Shown one piece after another: positions 20,580 through 27,789 of a stretch of DNA of 64,000 nucleotides. Numbering within the stretch: position 1 is the first letter of the stretch; the number at the start of each line of letters is the position of its first letter. Position numbers and translations under genes: made by a program. The DNA is from Kitasatospora sp. NBC_00374 (GTDB lineage Bacteria > Actinomycetota > Actinomycetes > Streptomycetales > Streptomycetaceae), in the NCBI RefSeq assembly GCF_041434935.1, contig NZ_CP107964.1, forward strand, positions 3,162,001-3,226,000, in the 5' to 3' direction. Under the pieces are notes generated by a model, which saw nothing but the letters and a program-made list of their open reading frames with translations, was not told where the DNA came from and ran no database searches.

Positions 20580-20749
20580 AGATGGACAGCGAGCCCGACG
20601 ACTTAGCGACAACCCCGTCCGAGGCCCCCGCCGGGGCTCCGGACACTCATGACCGATCGACCGGCCGTCCGCCCCAAACCCCCCGGGGCGCACGGAGCGG
20701 CGATCACCTCAGCCGCCCCGGGGCTCTCCCCCCCGCCTCGGGGCGGCTC

Positions 20750-21418
20750 ATGCGTTCCGCGGCGCCGGCGGCGCTCGCCCTGGTGCTGGTGGTGATCTCC
20801 TGGCAGGTCCGGGCCGACGGCCCGCTGCTGGACCTGGACCGCAGTGCCCGGCACGCCACCTGGGACTTCCGCCACGCGCTGCACAGCACGCTGGTGAACC
20901 ACCTGGGCGCGACCCTCTCCGACCTCGGCGGGAACGTTCCGGCCTTCCCGCTGCTCCTGCTGGGCGGCACGCTCGCGGCCGGGCTGCGGCGCCGCACCGA
21001 CTCCCCGCGCTGGTGGCTGCCGCTGCCGGTCGCCGTCCTGGCCGGCGCGGCCGTCCCGGCCCTGGTCGTCCCCACCAAGACCTTCTTCGCCCGGCCCGGC
21101 CCGTTCGGCATGCCGCTCACCCCCGAGCAGCTCGGCTGGTACCCGTCGGGCCACACCGCGACCTCGACCATCGCGTACGGGACCGCCGCGCTGCTGATCG
21201 GCCGGGAGCTCGGCCGCCGGGCCCGGCGGCTGCTGTACACGGCGACCGCGCTGCTCTGCGCGGGAGTCGGCTGGGGGCTGGTGTGGAGCGACTACCACTG
21301 GCTGCTGGACGTGCTGGCCAGCTGGTGCCTGGGCGGCCTGGTGCTGTGGGCGCTGGCCCGCCGGCTCGCGCCGCCGGCCGCGGAACCCGCCGGACCGGCG
21401 CAGCCCGGCGGTCACTGA
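20750..21418 (+). CDS. PAP2-family phosphatase (membrane)
   Basis: 222-aa integral membrane protein of the type-2 phosphatidic acid phosphatase superfamily, which acts on lipid phosphates or diphosphates such as undecaprenyl diphosphate. Motif 1 is degenerate (TKTFFARPGP), motif 2 is YPSGHTATS and motif 3 is SDYHWLLDVLASW, with the catalytic His and Asp. Five to six hydrophobic helices are visible. I start it at the ATG at 20750, just before the first membrane segment. An in-frame ATG at 20582 would add 56 residues that use a TTA and other A/T-ending codons unlike the rest, so I take that part as leader. The stop overlaps the convergent DUF2218 gene by 7 nt. Confidence 0.85.
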   Translation: MRSAAPAALALVLVVISWQVRADGPLLDLDRSARHATWDFRHALHSTLVNHLGATLSDLGGNVPAFPLLLLGGTLAAGLRRRTDSPRWWLPLPVAVLAGAAVPALVVPTKTFFARPGPFGMPLTPEQLGWYPSGHTATSTIAYGTAALLIGRELGRRARRLLYTATALLCAGVGWGLVWSDYHWLLDVLASWCLGGLVLWALARRLAPPAAEPAGPAQPGGH

Positions 21419-21753
21419 CCCCCGGCGGCCTCCTCCTCGTTGCGCTGGACCAGTCCGGGCTCGCCGTTGTCGCGGTGCCACTCGACCACCAGCTCGTCCC
21501 GGGAGCCGAAGCGGACCAGGTGGCGACCGACGACGTCCTCCAGGCCGGGCAGCTCCTCGGCCGCGCCCTCGACGGCGAGCAGCAGGGCACCGGGCTCGGC
21601 GACCAGGGTCGCGGTGCCGCCCCGGAAGGCGAGCTCGCCGCGGCCGGCCTCCTCGGACCAGTCGGCCCGGATCTTGCGCCCCATGTGGGCGGCCAGCTGC
21701 TTGCCGTAGCGGGCCGGGCGGTCGGTGCGGACGCGGGCCTCGGAACGTGCCAT
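21412..21753 (-). CDS. DUF2218 domain-containing protein
   Basis: 113-aa small protein of the DUF2218 family; biochemical role unknown. It shows the family pattern of a basic N-terminal helix (RPARYGKQLAAHMGRKI), a beta-strand pair (ADWSEEAGRGELAFRGG, ATLVAEPGALLLAVEG) and a C-terminal LVRFGSRDELVVEWHRD. Members are often near iron-uptake genes in actinobacteria. Here the gene has an iron-box-like palindrome directly upstream. It is convergent with the PAP2 gene and divergent from marR. Confidence 0.85.
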   Translation of the reverse strand: MARSEARVRTDRPARYGKQLAAHMGRKIRADWSEEAGRGELAFRGGTATLVAEPGALLLAVEGAAEELPGLEDVVGRHLVRFGSRDELVVEWHRDNGEPGLVQRNEEEAAGGQ

Positions 21754-21766
21754 CGGAACTCCAAAG

Positions 21767-21780
21767 TTAGGATTGCCTAA
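21767..21780 (-). promoter_or_regulatory. Iron-box-like operator (DmdR/IdeR type) upstream of DUF2218 gene
   Basis: Perfect inverted repeat TTAGG-N4-CCTAA, 13 nt upstream of the DUF2218 start codon. It resembles the actinobacterial DtxR-family box (consensus TTAGGTTAGGCTAACCTAA, from memory), matching both outer half-sites. Repression under iron-replete conditions is inferred. Confidence 0.6.
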
Positions 21781-21804
21781 GTTTCTCCACCGTACCCCAG
21801 ATGC

Positions 21805-21827
21805 TGAGCTTGGCTCAATATCTTGAG
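21805..21827. promoter_or_regulatory. Overlapping palindromes upstream of marR (candidate autoregulatory operator)
   Basis: Two overlapping perfect inverted repeats: TGAGC-TTG-GCTCA (21805-21817) and CTCAA-TATC-TTGAG (21814-21827). They lie in the 160-nt space between the DUF2218 gene and the marR-type gene, where a MarR operator would be expected. Confidence 0.5.
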
Positions 21828-21913
21828 GGGCGAGATCGCCTCCGCCCGCCGGATACCCTGACCCCACCCTTCCCCGGCCTCCGGCCAGGGGCACACCGAG
21901 CCCGGAGCCCGCC

Positions 21914-22414
21914 ATGACCACCCCGCCGACGGCCGACACCGCCGCCGAACTCGCCGACGCGCTCACCCGGGCGATGAAGCGGATCCGTCGGCAGACCATG
22001 CAGCGGCTGGAGCCGTACGGGATCACCCCCGGCCAGGCCCGCGCCCTGCGCACGCTCGCGCACGCCCCGGGCTGCGAGGGCCGGGAGACCATGCGGCTGA
22101 GCGAGCTGGCCGACCGGCTGCACATCGCGCCCCGCTCGGCCACCACCGTGGTGGACGCCCTGGAGGAGGCCGGCCTGGTCACCCGCACGCCCGATCCGAC
22201 CGACCGGCGGGCGGTGCGCCTGGTCCTGACCGACGCCGGGTGGGCGGCCCTGGAGCGGATCGGGCAGGTCCGGCACGAGGTCGCCCAGGAGTACTTCGCC
22301 CCGGTCAGCCCTGCCGAGCAGACCGCCCTGCTGCAGGCACTGCGCGGGGCGGAGTCGGCGTACGAGGCGCGGCTCCCGCCGCGGCGCCCGGCCGACGAGG
22401 ACGCACCGCGGTGA
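21914..22414 (+). CDS. MarR-family transcriptional regulator
   Basis: 166-aa winged-helix DNA-binding protein. The core is seen as LEPYGITPGQARALRTLA, LSELADRLHIAPRSATTVVDALEEAGLV (recognition helix) and the wing TRTPDPTDRRAVRLVLTDAG. N- and C-terminal helices would form the dimer interface. It is convergent with the DMT exporter gene and the two overlap by 110 nt. The ligand is unknown; control of the neighbouring exporter is possible but not shown. Confidence 0.9.
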   Translation: MTTPPTADTAAELADALTRAMKRIRRQTMQRLEPYGITPGQARALRTLAHAPGCEGRETMRLSELADRLHIAPRSATTVVDALEEAGLVTRTPDPTDRRAVRLVLTDAGWAALERIGQVRHEVAQEYFAPVSPAEQTALLQALRGAESAYEARLPPRRPADEDAPR

Positions 22415-23267
22415 GACCGATCCCGGCGATCACCAGCACGGCCGCGACGGCCGCCGTCGGGCTGAACCGCTCCCCCAGCAGCAGCCAGGACGAGGACATC
22501 CCGAACACCGGCACCAGCAGCGAGTACGGCGCGACCGCCGAGGCGTCGTAGCTGCGCAGCAGGAAACTCCAGGCGACGAACCCGAACAGGGTGGAGACCA
22601 GGCCGACGTAGGCGATCGCGCCCAGCCCCGCCAGGTCGATCCCGGCCAGCGCCCGCAGATCCGCCGCCGGACCCTCGACCAGCAGTGACAGGACGAGCAG
22701 CGGCAGCGGCGGGACGGCACTGACCCAGACCATCCAGCGCAGCGCGTCCGGCGGCGAGGCCTTGCGGGTCAGCACGTTGGACAGCCCCCAGAACGCGGCC
22801 GAGGCGATCACCAGGGCGAAGGCGCCGACCGGGCCGTCGAGCCCGCGGTCCACCGCGGCCAGCAGGATCCCGCCGAAGGCGACCGCCAGGCCCGCCGCCC
22901 GCAGACGGGTGGGCCGCTCGCGCAGCATCGCCGCGGCGAACACTGCGGTGAACACCGCCTGGCTCTGCAGCACCAGCGAGGACAGTCCGGCCGGCATACC
23001 CGCGTGCATCCCGAGGAAGAGCAGCCCGAACTTCACCACCCCGAGCGTGCAGCCGACCGCGACGATCCACCGCCGGGCGACCCGGGGCGGCCCCACCAGG
23101 AACACCGCCGGCACCGCCACCACCGCGAACCGCAGGGCGCAGAAGAGCAGCGGCGGAAAGTTCTCCAGTCCGACGTGGATCAGGACGAAGTTGAGGCCCC
23201 AGACGGCGGCGATCAGCACCGCCAGGGCGATGTGACGGGGGCTCATGGTGGCAGTGGTCGCTGGCAT
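22305..23267 (-). CDS. EamA/DMT-superfamily permease
   Basis: 320-aa integral membrane exporter of the drug/metabolite transporter superfamily, with ten predicted helices in two EamA repeats. The first starts AVLIAAVWGLNFVLIHVGL and the second FALVIASAAFWGLSNVLTRK. It resembles the O-acetylserine/cysteine exporter EamA group; the substrate is unknown. An alternative start is the ATG at 23246. The last 30 residues (Ala/Pro/Arg-rich) are encoded antisense to the marR 3' end. The LysR gene is divergent from it, the usual regulator-exporter arrangement. Confidence 0.88.
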   Translation of the reverse strand: MPATTATMSPRHIALAVLIAAVWGLNFVLIHVGLENFPPLLFCALRFAVVAVPAVFLVGPPRVARRWIVAVGCTLGVVKFGLLFLGMHAGMPAGLSSLVLQSQAVFTAVFAAAMLRERPTRLRAAGLAVAFGGILLAAVDRGLDGPVGAFALVIASAAFWGLSNVLTRKASPPDALRWMVWVSAVPPLPLLVLSLLVEGPAADLRALAGIDLAGLGAIAYVGLVSTLFGFVAWSFLLRSYDASAVAPYSLLVPVFGMSSSWLLLGERFSPTAAVAAVLVIAGIGLTAVRPRRPGAAAGAAPRTPTPPRAVPAAGRSARQG

Positions 23268-23387
23268 GGGACGAGCATGGCCGGACGGGAACGTGTAGCA
23301 CCAGCAACGAGTTCTGAAGCAGACCGTTTAGCATTGCTGCATCACCGCGCCGAGCCGACGGCGCGGCCGGAGCACCGGGTGGCGCGG

Positions 23388-24293
23388 ATGATGGATCTCG
23401 GACGCCTGCGGGCCCTGCACGCGGTGGCGGTGCACGGGTCGGTGGGCCGGGCGGCGGGCGCGCTCGGCTTCACTCCGTCGGCGGTCTCGCAGCAGATCGC
23501 CAAGCTGGAGCGCGAGACCCGCACCGTCCTGCTGGAGCGCCAGGGCCGCGGCGTGGTCCTCACCGACGCCGCCCGCCGGCTGGCCGAGACCGCGCAGCAA
23601 CTGCTCGCCCTGGTCGAGCAGGCCGAGGTCACCCTGGAGGAACAGCGCGGCCAGGCCGTCGGCCGGCTGCTGATCGCCGCCTTCGCCACCGGAGCGCGCG
23701 GCCTGCTCCCCCGAGCCCTGGCGGACCTGCGGGAGCGCTGCCCCGAACTGGACGTGCGGCTGCTGGAGACCGACCCCTACCTCGCGGCCGAACTGGTGGC
23801 CCGCGGCGAGGTCGACCTCGCGCTGGTCCAGGACTGGCCGACGGTGCCGCTGTCCGTCCCCGCCGGGCTCTCCCGGCTCGACCTCGGCCCCGACCCGGTC
23901 GACCTGCTGCTGCCCGCCGGGGATCCGCTCACCGAACTCGCCGTGGTACCGGTCGCCCGGCTGCTCGGACGGCGCTGGATCAGCGTGCCGCCGGGCAACA
24001 TCTGCCACGACTGGCTGGTGCGCACCATGCGCGAGGCCGGCGAGGAGCCGGACGTGGTCTACCAGGTGGGCGAGTTCGAGACCCAGATCGCCCTGATCGA
24101 CGCCGGTCTCGGCCTCGGGCTGGTCCCCCGGCTGGGGCGGGGGCCGCTGCCCGCCGGGGTGGTGGCCAGGCCGGTGGAGCCCGAGCCGTCCCGGCGGGTC
24201 TTCGCGCTCTGGCGCAGCCAGGCCTCCCGGCGGCCCGCCATCACCGCGGCGCTGACCGCGATGCGCGAGCAATGGGACGGCCTGGCCGTCTGA
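23388..24293 (+). CDS. LysR-family transcriptional regulator
   Basis: 301 aa. The N-terminal HTH (RLRALHAVAVHGSVGRAAGALGFTPSAVSQQIAKLE) is followed by a type-2 periplasmic-binding-like effector domain (from about residue 90, GRLLIAAFATGARGLLPRAL, then GEVDLALVQDW). Two consecutive ATGs (23388, 23391) are possible starts. It is divergent from the EamA-type exporter with 120 nt between, so it probably regulates it; the inducer is unknown. Confidence 0.9.
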   Translation: MMDLGRLRALHAVAVHGSVGRAAGALGFTPSAVSQQIAKLERETRTVLLERQGRGVVLTDAARRLAETAQQLLALVEQAEVTLEEQRGQAVGRLLIAAFATGARGLLPRALADLRERCPELDVRLLETDPYLAAELVARGEVDLALVQDWPTVPLSVPAGLSRLDLGPDPVDLLLPAGDPLTELAVVPVARLLGRRWISVPPGNICHDWLVRTMREAGEEPDVVYQVGEFETQIALIDAGLGLGLVPRLGRGPLPAGVVARPVEPEPSRRVFALWRSQASRRPAITAALTAMREQWDGLAV

Positions 24294-24329
24294 GCGGCGG
24301 CGGGGCCGACGAATCCAGGGGCCTGACCG

Positions 24330-25085
24330 TCAGCTCGCGAAACCGATCACCAGCCACATGAACCCCACACCCACCAGCGTGCACAGCAGCGTCGACCGGG
24401 ACGGATGCGGGCTGTGCGCCTCCGGCAGGATGTCCGAGGTCGCCAGATACAGCAGAAAGCCGGCGAAGAAACCCAGGTAGAGGCCGAGCAGTTCCTCCGG
24501 GATGGTGAACAGCAGCGTGATGCCCGCCCCCGTCACCGGCGCCAGCGCGTCGGCCGTGAGCAGCGTCAGCGCCCGCCGCCGGTCGTTCCCGTACAGCCGG
24601 GTGATGGTGTACGTGTTGAAGCCGTCCGCGAAGTCGTGTGCCACCACCGCGATCGCGACCACGGTGCCGACCGTGCTGCCCGCCTGGAAGGCCGCACCGA
24701 TCGCGAAACCGTCCATCACGCTGTGCGCGACCAGCGCGATCGCCGCCGCCAGGCCGACCCGCTGGGTCCCCACGTGCTGGTGCCGGTGCCCGTGCGTGTG
24801 CTCGGCGTACTCGCCCTCGTGGCCCCGGTGGATGGCCACCGCGCGCTCCACGATGTGGATCACCAGGAACCCCGCCGCGAACATCAGCAGTGCCTGCGGC
24901 ACCCCGTGCACCTCGTCCGGGGCCGCGGCCAGCGCCTCCGGCAGCAGATCGAAGGCGACCACCCCGAGCATCAGACCGGCCGCGAACCCGAGCACCAGGT
25001 GGCGGCGGTCCCCGGTGCGCTGGGCGACGAAGCCGCCGATCAGGGTCATCAGGAAGGCGCCTGCGGCGACGAGCACGGCGGTCAT
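24330..25085 (-). CDS. ZIP-family metal transporter
   Basis: 251-aa membrane protein with eight predicted helices. Metal-path helices carry HSVMDGFAIGAAF and HDFADGFNTYTI, the ZIP signatures with DG in place of the more common PEG in the second. A His-rich cytosolic loop (HRGHEGEYAEHTHGHRHQH, about residues 85-105) is typical of zinc or divalent-metal ZIP carriers. The ATG at 25085 follows GGAGGGGAG. It is convergent with the LysR gene. Uptake of zinc or another divalent metal is inferred from the family. Confidence 0.85.
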   Translation of the reverse strand: MTAVLVAAGAFLMTLIGGFVAQRTGDRRHLVLGFAAGLMLGVVAFDLLPEALAAAPDEVHGVPQALLMFAAGFLVIHIVERAVAIHRGHEGEYAEHTHGHRHQHVGTQRVGLAAAIALVAHSVMDGFAIGAAFQAGSTVGTVVAIAVVAHDFADGFNTYTITRLYGNDRRRALTLLTADALAPVTGAGITLLFTIPEELLGLYLGFFAGFLLYLATSDILPEAHSPHPSRSTLLCTLVGVGFMWLVIGFAS

Positions 25086-25330
25086 CGTGGCGCTCCCCTC
25101 CGGCCCCGCCGGCTCCCTGCCGAGGGGCCCGGCTGCCCCGGGTGCCACGGTACCGGCACGCCTGGGGCCGGACGGCTGCGGGGACCGCTGCCCACGGGCG
25201 CAGCCGTCCGGCCCGGGTCCGGCTGTGCCAGGACCTGCGCCCAGCCTGTGCGCGGCGGCACCGCACCGCGCGTCGGACGGCCCGTCGGGGTGACGGCGCG
25301 TCGGGGGGCGGATGCCCGGATGCCGGGTGC

Positions 25331-25399
25331 CGGCGTGGCGGCGTGGCGGCGTGGCGGGTTCTCGGCGGCGGTGGGTGGTGGGTGGTGGGTGGGTGGGTC
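25331..25399. repeat. GGCGTGGCG tandem repeats and GGG-run tract
   Basis: At 25331-25358 the 8-9-mer ggcgtggcg is repeated about three times. At 25371-25399 there is a run of at least five GGG triplets spaced by 1-4 nt, a sequence able to form a G-quadruplex. The tract ends at the stop codon of the adjacent DUF6278 gene. The rest of 25086-25330 shows nothing recognisable. Confidence 0.65.
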
Positions 25400-25898
25400 A
25401 GCCGTCGGTGGCCGCGAGGTAGACCGCGGACAGTTGGGGCGCTCCCTGGTCGGCCCAGTTGTGCCCGAGCGCCGTCACGTCCAGTTCGAGCCCCGTGGGC
25501 AGCACCAGCAGCGGCCGTCCGTGCGCGTCGAGCCGCCACTGCGCACCCGGCACGGTGCGGCGGATCACCGTGCCGAGGTAGAGCCCCGCGTCGTTGCCCA
25601 GCCAGTCCGAGACCTCGGGGTGGTCCCGCCAGCGGGGCAGCACCTGGTCGAGGGCGGTCAGCGAGTCGGCCCCGTCGTCGAGCCGCAGCCCCTCCGACTC
25701 GGCCAGCTCGCGCAGCAGCCCGCACTCGGCGAACAGTTCGGCCATCGCCTCCTGCTGGTCCTCCGGCCGGTCCTCGCCTCGGCCCGTCGTCGCACCGCCC
25801 TCCGCTTCGGGCGCGCCGCCAGCCGTCCCCGTGACGCCGGCCGGAGCCGCACGCCGACGACGCCGTGCCCGCCACCGGTCGATGAATCGGATTCCCAT
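25398..25898 (-). CDS. DUF6278 family protein
   Basis: 166-aa conserved streptomycete protein without known function. A basic N-terminal stretch (MGIRFIDRWRARRRRRA) and a disordered region are followed by the conserved core: LFAECGLLRELAESEGLRL, LTALDQVLPRWRDHPEVSDWLGNDAGLYLGTVI, PGAQWRLDAHGRPLL and LDVTALGHNWADQGAPQL. There are no membrane segments. It is transcribed toward the ZIP gene. I recognise the family but no function. Confidence 0.8.
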   Translation of the reverse strand: MGIRFIDRWRARRRRRAAPAGVTGTAGGAPEAEGGATTGRGEDRPEDQQEAMAELFAECGLLRELAESEGLRLDDGADSLTALDQVLPRWRDHPEVSDWLGNDAGLYLGTVIRRTVPGAQWRLDAHGRPLLVLPTGLELDVTALGHNWADQGAPQLSAVYLAATDG

Positions 25899-26029
25899 CC
25901 GACCAGAGTGACAGCCGACCCGACCGGTCGGTGAGCGGCGCGACGGCGAGCGGCCTGACGGTGCGCTGCGAGAGGCGGCGGTACCGCGGTGGCCGCACGT
26001 GGGTGCGCGGTCGCCGGGTCGGGCCCGGC

Positions 26030-27625
26030 TCAGCCGGCGGCGGTGAGCGGGAGGCCGAGGTGCGTCCGGGCCAGCTCCTGGACGCCCCGGCCGTCGATCA
26101 GGTGGATGTGGTCGTGCCGTCCGCCGGCCGCCAGGTCGAGCGCCGAGTCGGTGAACCGCCCGGTGGTGAGGCGCAGGCCGCGCTCCGCGCCCTCCTCGCG
26201 GACGGCCTCGGCGAGTGTGCGCAGCTGCTCCTCGCCGACGGGCTCCGGCTCACGCGAGGCCCAGACCACCCAGCGGCCCGGCAACGCGCTGCCGGGCCCG
26301 CCCTCACCGGTCGCCACCAGACCGGCCGGGCCGCGCAGCCGGACGCTCCACCCGGCCAGACCGCCCTTGGTGAGCAACTCCCGGATCAGATGGGCGAATT
26401 CGTTCGGCGAGAGCTCGTCCACCGCGGGCACCGCCGCCCCGACCGTGCCACTCGGCTCGACCTCCACCGGTGTGTAGGGATCGGGGGTGACCACCGCGGC
26501 CAGCTCCCGCAGCCGGACGAGCGCCTCGTCCTGCTCCGCGTCCGCGTAGACACCCTGGCCGTCCGGGGCTTCGCCGGGGTGGCCCGCCATCGGCTCGGTG
26601 TCACCGGCCGGCAGCAGCCGGGTGCGGGCGAGCGCGTCCCGGTCGGCGTCCACACTCAACAGGCAGAGCGGCTCGGCGTCGGGCCTGCGCAGCCAGCCGT
26701 TGAGCACCACCCCGGCGAGCATCTCGTCGGTGTCGACCGCGTCCGCCGCCTGGAGGGCGCGCAGCGCCAGCCGGGCCGCCAGCCGGAGGTAGTCCGAGGC
26801 CCGGTCGGGCGCCGGGCGCGGTACCGGCTCGATCTCCCCGTCCGGGCCCAGGCGGTAGCCGTCCAGCGAGGGCACCAGATCGAGCGGCGGCAGGTCCAGG
26901 TCCAGCACCGCGGTACTGGTGAGCCGGCGGAAGACGGCCCGGCAGGGTGCCGGGAGATCCTGGGTCGCCCCTTCCGCGGCGGCCAGCGCCCGTTCCAGCA
27001 GGGACTCCACCGCGGCGGGCTCGGACTGCCGGTAGGCGCGGCGGCACTCCTCCAGCGTCTCGTTGTACTCCCGGACCGCCCTGGCCCGGGCCTGCTCGGT
27101 CTGCTCGTGCGCCAGCCGGGCCGCCCGGATACCGCCGTCCGCCGCCTCGGCCTGCCTGCTCCGCCACTCGCGCAGCGCTCGCTGGTGGGCCAGCCGGGCC
27201 TGGGCCAGGCCCCGCTGGTAGCCGGAGTCCAGCAGGCGGCGGGAGGCCGGCTCGTCCGGAACGGTCGCGGCCGGCTCGGGCGGCGCGAAGTCCGCCCAAC
27301 GCGGCTCCGCCCCGACGGCGGGGTCGTCCTCCCCGGCGGCGAACGGGCGCGGCTCGTAGCTGCGCAGCTGGCTCTCGAAGTCCATCGCGGACACCGGCAG
27401 GGCGGCCCTGCGCAGCAGATCGGCCAGGTGCTCGTGCTCGGCCCGGACGGTGACCGTACGGTGGTGCGTCAGCGCGGCGGCCCGGCCGTGTGCGGCGGTG
27501 TCCTCCTCCGTCCGGGTGCCCTGATCCGGGACCTCGGCGCCGAGATCCCGGAAGACCGAGGCCAGGAAGCCCGGCTGGAGGGTGGTGGTGGTGGTGTCCG
27601 GACGGCCTTCGGGTGAGTGCTGCAT
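26030..27625 (-). CDS. Mrr-like (restriction-endonuclease-fold) protein lacking catalytic residues
   Basis: 531 aa, start ATG at 27625. Residues 1-90 are charged and disordered. A long helical/coiled-coil stretch lies at about 110-190 (RGLAQARLAHQRALREWR, HEQTEQARARAVREYNET). A central alpha/beta region contains LDLDLPPLDLVPSLDGYRL. The C-terminal 130 residues fit an Mrr-type fold: ELSPNEFAHLIRELLTKGG at the start and LTTGRFTDSALDLA, then IHLIDGRGVQELA at the end. The expected Asp and Q-x-K motif positions read LVATG and VVWAS, so nuclease activity is doubtful. It lies 164 nt downstream of an unrecognised 583-aa gene on the same strand. It may bind DNA or act as a pseudo-enzyme. Confidence 0.75.
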   Translation of the reverse strand: MQHSPEGRPDTTTTTLQPGFLASVFRDLGAEVPDQGTRTEEDTAAHGRAAALTHHRTVTVRAEHEHLADLLRRAALPVSAMDFESQLRSYEPRPFAAGEDDPAVGAEPRWADFAPPEPAATVPDEPASRRLLDSGYQRGLAQARLAHQRALREWRSRQAEAADGGIRAARLAHEQTEQARARAVREYNETLEECRRAYRQSEPAAVESLLERALAAAEGATQDLPAPCRAVFRRLTSTAVLDLDLPPLDLVPSLDGYRLGPDGEIEPVPRPAPDRASDYLRLAARLALRALQAADAVDTDEMLAGVVLNGWLRRPDAEPLCLLSVDADRDALARTRLLPAGDTEPMAGHPGEAPDGQGVYADAEQDEALVRLRELAAVVTPDPYTPVEVEPSGTVGAAVPAVDELSPNEFAHLIRELLTKGGLAGWSVRLRGPAGLVATGEGGPGSALPGRWVVWASREPEPVGEEQLRTLAEAVREEGAERGLRLTTGRFTDSALDLAAGGRHDHIHLIDGRGVQELARTHLGLPLTAAG

Positions 27626-27789
27626 CGGCGGTCGTTCCCCCTGCTCGTCCGGCACCGGTCGGCGGGGCGCACCGACGGTGGCCCCACGCAGCATTGTCCA
27701 CCGTTGCCCGGCCCCGGTCAGCCAAGCCGGGCAGATGGCACCGGCTGCCGGGAGCCGCCGGCCCGCGACCGTGCCGTGCGGCAACCTCC

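Noticed and set aside
20582-20749. N-terminal extension of the PAP2 phosphatase from an upstream ATG
   Set aside because: The segment has a TTA and several A/T-ending codons, no ribosome-binding site, overlaps the operator-like region and adds no conserved residues.
25331-25399. CRISPR array
   Set aside because: The repeats are 8-9 nt and contiguous, with no spacers and no cas genes.
26030-27625. Active type IV restriction enzyme
   Set aside because: The Asp and QxK catalytic positions are replaced, so I describe it as Mrr-like only.
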